Assembly: GCA_039796495.1 (NCBI GenBank)
Contig: JBDKJQ010000074.1
Location: 1-9,291 of the forward strand
Length of the DNA: 9,291 nt
Direction of reading: 5' to 3'
DNA from: ARS1285 sp039796495
GTDB lineage: Archaea; Nanobdellota; Nanobdellia; Pacearchaeales; GW2011-AR1
Shown here in pieces: positions 1 through 4,535 of the stretch. The notes beneath the pieces were generated by a model that was not told where the DNA came from, made no database searches, and saw only the letters and a program-made list of their open reading frames with translations. A program made the position numbers and the translations under genes. Positions within the stretch are counted from its first letter, which is position 1. Every line of letters begins with the position of its first letter.

Positions 1-474
1 TCTGAAAAATCGGGGGAGATAAAACAGGGTGAAGAAAAACCAGTATTCCAATTGATTATTGACGGTAAAATTCCCTCGCATAAGATTGCCGAAAATCCGA
101 AAGCAATTGCAATCTTGGAGATAAATCCTCTTTCAAAAGGACACGTAATTATTCTGCCGAAGAAAAAACTGACTACGGAAAAAATGCCCAAAGCTGCATT
201 TATCCTCGCCAAAGAAATTGCAAAAAAAATAAAGTCGAGCTTAAAGCCGCTAGATATAAAGATAGAAACATTTTCATTCCAGGACTATGCGGCAATAAAT
301 GTGGTGCCGCTCTACGCAAATAAAGAATTAAAAAAAGAAAAGGCAAAAGAAGAAGATCTTGCAAAGCTGCAAAAGATACTGGAGATACAAGAAGAGAAAG
401 AAGAGCCAAAAGAAAAAAAAGAAGAACCAAAAAAACTTCACGAAGTTAAGTCAAGAAGTCCGAGATTTTCTTGA
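1..474 (+). CDS. HIT-superfamily domain protein with degenerate active site (5' partial)
   Basis: The reading frame is open to the left edge and has no ATG or GTG before the domain, so the start lies outside the window; 157 residues are visible. After a charged linker comes a recognisable HIT-fold N-terminal half: 'IIDGKIPSHKI' followed by 'ILEINPLSKGHVIILPKK', matching the family pattern I.GEIP...(D/E)INP...GH.L..PK. The usual N-terminal CxxC is absent (the segment reads PVFQ). Where active HIT hydrolases carry the HxHxHxx triad, this protein reads 'YAAINVVP' (286-309), replacing the three histidines by Tyr, Ala and Asn. It should therefore not hydrolyse nucleoside phosphoramidates. The C-terminal tail of about 50 residues is Lys/Glu-rich and probably helical or disordered. 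Because a linker precedes the domain, I infer that this is the second, inactive HIT domain of a tandem protein; a single degenerate HIT protein is the alternative. It converges directly on the prepilin peptidase gene. Confidence 0.72.
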   Translation, partial: SEKSGEIKQGEEKPVFQLIIDGKIPSHKIAENPKAIAILEINPLSKGHVIILPKKKLTTEKMPKAAFILAKEIAKKIKSSLKPLDIKIETFSFQDYAAINVVPLYANKELKKEKAKEEDLAKLQKILEIQEEKEEPKEKKEEPKKLHEVKSRSPRFS

Positions 475-1314
475 TTAAAACCATCCCCAGTGCTGGCTTG
501 CCCACAAAACAACACAAAGACCAATCAAAAAACCAGGAGTAAACGGAATGCCTTGCTTGACAAGTATTTTCCGTCGATATTTTTTCTGTATCAATAAAAG
601 TTCAGTTTTTGATACGCCTTCCCAATTCGCCTTGATTCGCCTTCCCCCTACAAAAATATCCTCATACAACCAGTCTCCTTCCGTAATGCCCTGAACAGGC
701 AAAGAAACAATCAGGCAGCTCTCCTCAACTGCACGGGCAAATAAAAGCAGCAGAGGAAACAACAAAACAAGCAGTCCAAAATAAAACAAGGGGAAGAAAA
801 GATAAGAAGCAATACCCAATACTCCGCAAATAATAACTGAGTAGATCACAAACAATTTGTTTTGCAGAATCTGTTTTGAAAATTCACGGCTAAATTTTCG
901 AAAATGCAAAAGCACCAAAACAAGCGACCACACAAACACATACACCGACCCTCCTAATAAAAAGCCCGCAATAAACACGCCAAAAATTTTAAGATTAATA
1001 ATCCAGTCAAGGCTGAGAGGCATAATCGGCCCGAGGGCAATCAACAGTTTCGCATCTCCCCCAGCAAAAACCCGTGAATAATAAAAAAGATTTCCAAGAA
1101 CCAAAAAAATAAGTAAACCAAGAACACCATTGATAAAAAACCAGTACTCATTACTATAGACAGAAAAAGCAAGTCGATATGCCAGCGCAAAACCAATCAG
1201 GGAAAAATTCCAGATGTTGTCAACTTCCCGTCGCCGCAGATCCTGCAGGATAGCCCCAACAATCCAAACAAAAGCAATAACAATCAGAAAAATAGTTTCA
1301 TCAATAGCTATCAT
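475..1314 (-). CDS. Archaeal prepilin peptidase, A24 family (FlaK/PibD/EppA-like)
   Basis: Membrane aspartyl protease that would cleave the class III leader of archaeal pilins on the cytoplasmic side. Both family aspartates are visible: Asp25 in 'QDLRRREVDN' and Asp87 in 'FAGGDAKL', the GxGD motif. About eight hydrophobic segments are seen, near residues 8-24, 36-52, 58-77, 88-104, 108-137, 155-174, 176-192 and 259-276. A soluble stretch (about 194-255) lies before the last segment. At 279 residues it is longer than bacterial-type minimal A24 cores but plausible for archaeal ones. I chose the ATG at 1314, two bases after the stop of the upstream pilin-like gene; a GTG at 1338 would add eight residues and overlap that gene. 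No Shine-Dalgarno is visible, so translation probably depends on re-initiation after the pilin gene. The adjacent pilin-like protein is the obvious candidate substrate. Confidence 0.9.
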   Translation of the reverse strand: MIAIDETIFLIVIAFVWIVGAILQDLRRREVDNIWNFSLIGFALAYRLAFSVYSNEYWFFINGVLGLLIFLVLGNLFYYSRVFAGGDAKLLIALGPIMPLSLDWIINLKIFGVFIAGFLLGGSVYVFVWSLVLVLLHFRKFSREFSKQILQNKLFVIYSVIICGVLGIASYLFFPLFYFGLLVLLFPLLLLFARAVEESCLIVSLPVQGITEGDWLYEDIFVGGRRIKANWEGVSKTELLLIQKKYRRKILVKQGIPFTPGFLIGLCVVLWASQHWGWF

Positions 1315-1316
1315 TG

Positions 1317-1634
1317 TTAACAACGTACGGAAGAACACTTTAATTCATAGCCAGATTCAAGTTCTTTGCATGTTTTCATTAATTCTTCTTTTCCCTCAAC
1401 AACCTTTCGCGGTAATGTGCAGTAATCATACTGATTGTTTGCAGTACATGCAATCTCACACGCATCAAGCACAGACTGCACATTATTTTTACCGCCGGAA
1501 AACCCCACAGTCTTATCAAAAAAAACATCCCAGCCATAAGTAAACCCGTAGATCAACACAGCCAAAACCAACACACCCAGAATAAGAACAACCATTGCTC
1601 CAATCGTAAATTCAAATCCTCTTTTACTTTTCAT
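1317..1634 (-). CDS. Small Cys-rich pilin-like protein with class III-like leader
   Basis: A 105-residue protein that starts with a short basic leader, 'MKSKRG', followed by 'FEFTIGAMVVLILGVLVL', one hydrophobic helix of about 22 residues. This is the tripartite plan of archaeal type IV pilins, with likely cleavage after Gly6. The Glu is at +2 of the mature protein and not at the canonical +5, so it is a variant. The C-terminal part is hydrophilic with six cysteines (59, 63, 72, 89, 100, 105), an even number suited to three disulfides outside the cell. The ATG at 1634 is preferred over an upstream start at 1685 because it gives the proper leader and lies 25 nt from a TATA box. It is transcribed with the prepilin peptidase gene. 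It could be a minor pilin or pseudopilin; a plain membrane-anchored Cys-rich protein is the alternative. Confidence 0.7.
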   Translation of the reverse strand: MKSKRGFEFTIGAMVVLILGVLVLAVLIYGFTYGWDVFFDKTVGFSGGKNNVQSVLDACEIACTANNQYDYCTLPRKVVEGKEELMKTCKELESGYELKCSSVRC

Positions 1635-1654
1635 AACAGGATAAATCAAAGATA

Positions 1655-1663
1655 ATTTATAAA
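1655..1663 (-). promoter_or_regulatory. TATA box of the pilin/peptidase unit
   Basis: On the minus strand this reads TTTATAAAT. Its centre is 25 nt before the ATG at 1634, the spacing expected when an archaeal transcript starts at or next to the start codon. No Shine-Dalgarno precedes that ATG, which agrees with a leaderless mRNA. Confidence 0.65.
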
Positions 1664-1681
1664 TATAGCGTACAGAAGTGT

Positions 1682-1693
1682 CCACTATATTTT
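1682..1693. repeat. Left arm of 12-bp inverted repeat
   Basis: CCACTATATTTT is the exact reverse complement of 2405-2416. The two arms enclose the CDPS gene. A 12-bp perfect match between two such short intergenic regions is unlikely by chance even at this AT content. Confidence 0.6.
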
Positions 1694-1710
1694 ATTGGTG
1701 ATTTGAAAAG

Positions 1711-1741
1711 TGTCTGAGATATAAAGAATATGCTGGACATT
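1711..1741 (+). repeat. Left copy of 31-bp direct repeat flanking the CDPS gene
   Basis: This segment and 2424-2454 align without gaps at 25 of 31 positions. Both begin TGTCTGAG and end TGGACATT, with an AT-rich, less conserved middle. The copies lie 713 bp apart and bracket the CDPS gene. They may be duplicated ends of an inserted cassette, or a duplicated promoter or operator element, since the minus strand of the middle is TATA-like. Confidence 0.75.
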
Positions 1742-1744
1742 TGT

Positions 1745-1754
1745 TTAAGATAGA
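1745..1754. repeat. Left arm of 10-bp inverted repeat
   Basis: TTAAGATAGA is the exact reverse complement of 2461-2470, on the far side of the CDPS gene. It immediately precedes the TATA-like element of that gene. Confidence 0.5.
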
Positions 1755-1764
1755 TTTTTAATTA
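1755..1764 (+). promoter_or_regulatory. TATA-like element of the CDPS gene
   Basis: TTTTTAATTA is centred about 25 nt before the ATG at 1784, which fits a leaderless archaeal promoter. No Shine-Dalgarno lies between it and the start codon. Confidence 0.5.
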
Positions 1765-1783
1765 GAAAATAATTACTAACTAA

Positions 1784-2401
1784 ATGAAAGAGATTGCTTT
1801 AATATGGATGAGTGCAGGCAATAGTTATTTTGATGAGAAAACTATTGGTAAATTATTAAAATTTGCAGATAAGAGATTTCAACGAATACTTGTCATATCC
1901 CCAGACAAACCGGCAGAGCACACGTTCAAGGCATTAGGCTATCCCGATAATAAAGCAAGAAGAAAAGCAAAACTCAACGCAAACCTTCTAATAAATCGGG
2001 CTAAAAGAGAACTTCAAAAAATAAAAGGAAATGGTAATTTTCAATTCGTTAATTGGGAAGGTGAAGTTGTCAATAATCAAGATTATTTGAAAAAATACCG
2101 TGAGATACTATATCTCTACAAAAATAATGTATCTTTCAGAGATGATGCAAGAGAAACAACAAAGAAAGTTATAGAGGATAAATCTAAGGATGCAATTACG
2201 ATGGAAACTGCTATTGATGAAGCCGTTTTTTATTTAATAGAAGAGTTATCTTTTGTATTGTCTTGCCCTTCAATTTACCGAGTTGATAATATAAGTTATC
2301 TTTATCATCAGAACTGGGAAATTTATGAAGAGTTCATAAAAGGTAAATATGATGGAAAGAAGAGAGATAATTTCTCTTTTATTTTGACTGGGATAAAATA
2401 A
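1784..2401 (+). CDS. tRNA-dependent cyclodipeptide synthase (CDPS), NYH subfamily
   Basis: CDPSs use two aminoacyl-tRNAs to make cyclic dipeptides (diketopiperazines) on a catalytic serine within a class I tRNA-synthetase-like fold. The 205-residue product carries the family signature 'MSAGNSYF' at 9-16, where Ser10 matches AlbC Ser37 and Asn13 matches Asn40. 'FYLIEE' gives Tyr150 and Glu154 (AlbC Tyr178/Glu182), and 'YLYHQ' gives Tyr174-His175 (Tyr202-His203). The spacings agree: Ser to first Tyr is 140 here and 141 in AlbC, and Tyr to Tyr is 24 in both. Asn13/Tyr174/His175 place it in the NYH subfamily. Also typical are 'ALGYPDNKARRKA' and the following basic helix (59-75), which in AlbC contacts tRNA. 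The start is firm because an in-frame TAA directly precedes the ATG. The N-terminus is about 27 residues shorter than AlbC. Trp8 and Phe157 fall at first-pocket positions that are Gly35 and Leu185 in AlbC. The gene stands alone with its own promoter; no cyclodipeptide oxidase, P450 or methyltransferase for tailoring is visible in the window. Confidence 0.9.
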   Translation: MKEIALIWMSAGNSYFDEKTIGKLLKFADKRFQRILVISPDKPAEHTFKALGYPDNKARRKAKLNANLLINRAKRELQKIKGNGNFQFVNWEGEVVNNQDYLKKYREILYLYKNNVSFRDDARETTKKVIEDKSKDAITMETAIDEAVFYLIEELSFVLSCPSIYRVDNISYLYHQNWEIYEEFIKGKYDGKKRDNFSFILTGIK

Positions 2402-2404
2402 GGA

Positions 2405-2416
2405 AAAATATAGTGG
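2405..2416. repeat. Right arm of 12-bp inverted repeat
   Basis: AAAATATAGTGG is the exact reverse complement of 1682-1693. It begins four bases after the stop codon of the CDPS gene. The A-run would give a T-run in a leftward transcript leaving the methyltransferase gene, so it may also serve as a weak terminator. Confidence 0.6.
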
Positions 2417-2423
2417 CCAGTTT

Positions 2424-2454
2424 TGTCTGAGTTATTATAAATACGTTGGACATT
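2424..2454 (+). repeat. Right copy of 31-bp direct repeat flanking the CDPS gene
   Basis: Matches 1711-1741 in the same orientation at 25 of 31 positions, with identical TGTCTGAG and TGGACATT ends. It sits in the gap between two convergent genes, where no promoter is needed in either direction. That argues against a purely regulatory role for this copy. Confidence 0.75.
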
Positions 2455-2460
2455 GTGTCC
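2448..2460. other. Short perfect palindrome GGACA-TTG-TGTCC
   Basis: Five-base arms around a three-base loop, overlapping the end of the right direct repeat, between the two convergent genes. It could be a small RNA hairpin at the 3' ends or the recognition site of a protein acting at the repeat. The left repeat copy has only the first half (GGACA). Confidence 0.4.
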
Positions 2461-2470
2461 TCTATCTTAA
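2461..2470. repeat. Right arm of 10-bp inverted repeat
   Basis: TCTATCTTAA is the exact reverse complement of 1745-1754. It is the outermost right-hand element of the repeat set that brackets the CDPS gene. Confidence 0.5.
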
Positions 2471-2477
2471 GAAGAAT

Positions 2478-3110
2478 TTATGCAATATATTTTCTTCCCC
2501 GTTTATTTCTGTAGGTATATTTTCTTTGATACTCTCTTCTTTGATTGGTAATTTCATATAAAACAATTCCTGATGTTGTCCCTAAATTTAAACTTTCTAT
2601 CATTCCAAACATAGGAATGTTTACGCATAAATCACTGTTCTTTACAGCAAGATCGCTTATACCTTTAGATTCATTACCAAACCACACTGCTAGTTTAGGA
2701 TATTTCGTAAAATCTCCCTCATGTAAAATTACATTTTTATTACCTTTTAGATGAGAAGAGGTTACAATAGAAACGAAACGATTCTTTTTCAAGTAGTTAA
2801 TGCAATCTTGAGTACTATCAAATCTTTTAACAAAACTCCATTTTACCGCTGAAACAGATGTCGCAAAAAGAGGCCCCTCCTCTCTCATTTCTTCCCACTT
2901 ATCAGGCAATGCACGTTTAGGGTCTATTATGTATGTTTTTTCAACACCCAGAGCATTCACGTTTCTTATGATTGTTCCAATATTCTTCATATCTTTGGGG
3001 TTTTCAATAACTGCAATCAAATATTTACATCTATAAGGTTTTATTTCTTCTGCTCTTTGTCTAACTCTGCTCTTTTTGTTCAGCTTTTGCGCAAAATCTT
3101 TTTGAGTCAT
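2478..3110 (-). CDS. TrmH/SpoU-family RNA ribose 2'-O-methyltransferase
   Basis: SPOUT-class enzyme expected to transfer a methyl group from S-adenosylmethionine to a ribose 2'-OH of tRNA or rRNA. All three SpoU motifs are present in 210 residues. Motif 1 is 'NPKDMKNIGTIIRNVNALG' (37-55), with Arg49 as the probable catalytic Arg. Motif 2 is 'WFGNESKGIS' (143-152). Motif 3 is 'IPMFGMIESLNLGTTSG' (165-181), forming the cofactor-binding knot. The 'IPM.GM..SLN' stretch and following 'LYEITNQRREY' are closest, among those I know, to bacterial TrmH, which makes Gm18 in tRNA; the substrate here is not proven. A basic N-terminus and a strongly basic C-terminal tail (189-208) suit RNA binding. Archaea use this family only sporadically, so lateral origin is possible. 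The gene has its own TATA box and converges on the CDPS gene. Confidence 0.88.
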   Translation of the reverse strand: MTQKDFAQKLNKKSRVRQRAEEIKPYRCKYLIAVIENPKDMKNIGTIIRNVNALGVEKTYIIDPKRALPDKWEEMREEGPLFATSVSAVKWSFVKRFDSTQDCINYLKKNRFVSIVTSSHLKGNKNVILHEGDFTKYPKLAVWFGNESKGISDLAVKNSDLCVNIPMFGMIESLNLGTTSGIVLYEITNQRREYQRKYTYRNKRGRKYIA

Positions 3111-3131
3111 AAATTAATCTACCAAATTCAG

Positions 3132-3140
3132 ATTATAAAA
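3132..3140 (-). promoter_or_regulatory. TATA box of the methyltransferase gene
   Basis: On the minus strand it reads TTTTATAAT, centred 26 nt before the ATG at 3110, again leaderless spacing. It abuts the TAG stop of the upstream operon at 3141, so the methyltransferase can be transcribed independently, although read-through from the operon is possible because I see no strong T-tract between them. Confidence 0.65.
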
Positions 3141-3662
3141 CTATTTGCTCGTATGAGAATGCAGATAATATCTCCGTTTGATAATTTCTTCCAGCATGTC
3201 AAATCGTTTGTTGAAATGTTTTTCTTTTCTATATTTCAACAGCATGAATAAAAAAAGGAGGTCGATACCAAGCAGCAAAAGCCATAAGCCGCTCGCACCA
3301 AAAAAGAACTCATTCACCGTCTCGCTGATGACTCCGCCGGTAATCGGAAAACGGAATGAAAGCAGAAACAATGCAAAACCTACAGAAAAAAGAGAGATAA
3401 GAAATACAGTAGGTCTGGCGCCTTTCATATAACGATCAAATCTTTTTTTCTCTTCTGAAGGCAAGCTCTGATAATAAGTGGTTTGCTTGTAAGAAAGCGT
3501 GGTGCCAAACGTCACTGCAACACGTTGCTCAACGCGAATCATCCGATGGATAAAATCATTGGACAAGAATTCTTTTTTCTCTTCCTGTGTCATGGTTTGA
3601 GTAGATGCAGGTGCTTCTTCAGCTTTTTTCCCTTTAAAATAATCCATAAAAGATTCAAACAT
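3141..3662 (-). CDS. Two-helix membrane protein of unknown function, last gene of the surface operon
   Basis: I do not recognise a named family. The 173-residue product has a soluble charged N-terminal region (1-82), two hydrophobic helices (about 84-103 and 123-143), a short loop 'FPITGGVISETVNEFFF' between them, and a basic C-terminal tail (144-173). Charge distribution puts both ends in the cytoplasm. The central 'RMIRVEQRVAVTFGTTLSYK' stretch looks like a conserved core but I cannot assign it. The ATG at 3662 is chosen because GGAG lies eight bases upstream; a TTG start at 3683 would add seven residues. It starts 24 nt after the stop of the upstream membrane-protein gene, and it may be an accessory or anchoring subunit for the two surface proteins before it. 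Confidence 0.75.
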   Translation of the reverse strand: MFESFMDYFKGKKAEEAPASTQTMTQEEKKEFLSNDFIHRMIRVEQRVAVTFGTTLSYKQTTYYQSLPSEEKKRFDRYMKGARPTVFLISLFSVGFALFLLSFRFPITGGVISETVNEFFFGASGLWLLLLGIDLLFLFMLLKYRKEKHFNKRFDMLEEIIKRRYYLHSHTSK

Positions 3663-3670
3663 GCTTACAG

Positions 3671-3678
3671 CTCCTCTC
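3671..3678 (-). promoter_or_regulatory. Ribosome-binding site fixing the start at 3662
   Basis: On the minus strand it reads GAGAGGAG, eight bases before the ATG. It lies inside the alternative TTG-initiated frame, so it favours the shorter protein. Confidence 0.65.
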
Positions 3679-3686
3679 AACAATAT

Positions 3687-4535
3687 TTAATTCCATTTTT
3701 TAAGTCTTTCTAAATCCTCCTGCAATAAAGGTATTTGCCGGTCAATATCACGGATCAATTCTGCAAACTTGCGGATGCGTACGCTATAAACCGCTTCTGA
3801 AAGAGTACCATCTTCAAAATATTCCCGCTGCGTATTGGCAATTAATTTTTTGATAGTTTTCTTCCGCACATCAAGAGCAATAATTTTTCTTCCGATATAC
3901 CAGCGTTGGAACGGTTTGTGATACACATAAAACAGGATGATGCTTCCTGCAAACAGAAAAACCAATAGATACTTATGTTTGATGATAAAATCTTTGATTG
4001 TTCGCTGAGTGGTTTTATAAAAAAGATTCAGCGCAGTGTTGCTTGACTGAACTGTAATGATCTCTTTATATGCCTGATCAATGAGCGTATCAACACGTTC
4101 ATAACGCTCGCTTGTGATTTCATATCTGATCTGGTTTAGCAACACCTCAATGCTACTCGTGTTAACCGACGGTTCAAATGATTCATTGTAAAACCGCTCA
4201 AGCGCAATAAATTCATCCCGCGCGCGAAACGCACCTTCCCGCAACACCTTAATATCGTTGCAGTACGGAAGAATAATGGAAAAATCAGTTTTAGATTTTT
4301 TTTCTTTAAGGATGATCTGAGCAAGATACAATTGTTCTATTTCTTTTAAGCTATCATTGATTCGCTGTGTAGAGAAACCGCTCGAATCAAGTTCAATAAA
4401 GATAGCGCGTGATTGGTTGATGCACTCAGCAGCCTGCTGTTCAACATTGACATTTTTTTCTTCAGCAGCCATGCCCAAAGATATGCTCATACATACCATC
4501 AAAATAAAAATAAAAATAAAATAGTTACTGTTCAT
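3687..4535 (-). CDS. Single-pass membrane protein, paralogue of the surface protein's C-terminal module
   Basis: 282 residues with a hydrophobic N-terminal signal sequence (about 3-23), an external mostly helical region (about 30-185), one transmembrane helix (about 188-205) and a basic, coiled-coil-prone cytoplasmic part (206-282). It resembles the last 300 residues of the upstream giant protein. The external 'RAIFIELDSSGF...INDSL' (43-64) parallels 'RALVAAMEAQGM...VNDLL', and the cytoplasmic 'QREYFEDGTLSEAVY' (236-250) parallels 'QSDYLKEGTLETRVY', with the transmembrane helix between them in both. So it is the membrane-and-cytoplasm module without the adhesive ectodomain. Function is unknown; hetero-oligomerisation with its paralogue is my inference. 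The ATG at 4535 overlaps the upstream TGA as ATGA and has GGAGG eight bases before it, indicating translational coupling. Confidence 0.8.
   Translation of the reverse strand: MNSNYFIFIFILMVCMSISLGMAAEEKNVNVEQQAAECINQSRAIFIELDSSGFSTQRINDSLKEIEQLYLAQIILKEKKSKTDFSIILPYCNDIKVLREGAFRARDEFIALERFYNESFEPSVNTSSIEVLLNQIRYEITSERYERVDTLIDQAYKEIITVQSSNTALNLFYKTTQRTIKDFIIKHKYLLVFLFAGSIILFYVYHKPFQRWYIGRKIIALDVRKKTIKKLIANTQREYFEDGTLSEAVYSVRIRKFAELIRDIDRQIPLLQEDLERLKKWN

Noticed and set aside
52..54. TTG at 52 as start of the HIT gene
   Set aside because: The frame is open upstream to the left edge, the TTG lies inside the first strand of the HIT fold and has no ribosome-binding site; the gene is better read as truncated by the window.
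413..435. A-tracts giving T8 and T7 runs on the minus strand, as a terminator for the peptidase unit
   Set aside because: Archaeal termination at T-runs makes this possible, but the A-runs are Lys codons of the HIT tail and occur in a Lys-rich segment, so I cannot separate signal from coding.
1214..1543. Plus-strand open frame opposite the pilin and peptidase genes
   Set aside because: It is antisense to two well-supported genes, its product is low-complexity and resembles no protein I know.
1635..1783. tRNA or small RNA gene in the longest intergenic gap
   Set aside because: I see no cloverleaf, no TPsiC-like box and no strong hairpin; the gap is filled by two promoters and repeat elements.
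1784..2401. Reading the CDPS as a tRNA-synthetase fragment
   Set aside because: It shares the synthetase-like fold but lacks HIGH and KMSKS motifs and has the complete CDPS residue set with AlbC-like spacing.
2402..3110. Tailoring enzyme for the cyclodipeptide
   Set aside because: The neighbouring methyltransferase has SpoU RNA-methyltransferase motifs and basic tails, not the fold of known diketopiperazine N-, O- or C-methyltransferases.
3178..3713. Plus-strand open frames opposite the two-helix membrane protein
   Set aside because: Antisense to a gene with a clear GGAG site and transmembrane pattern; no independent support.
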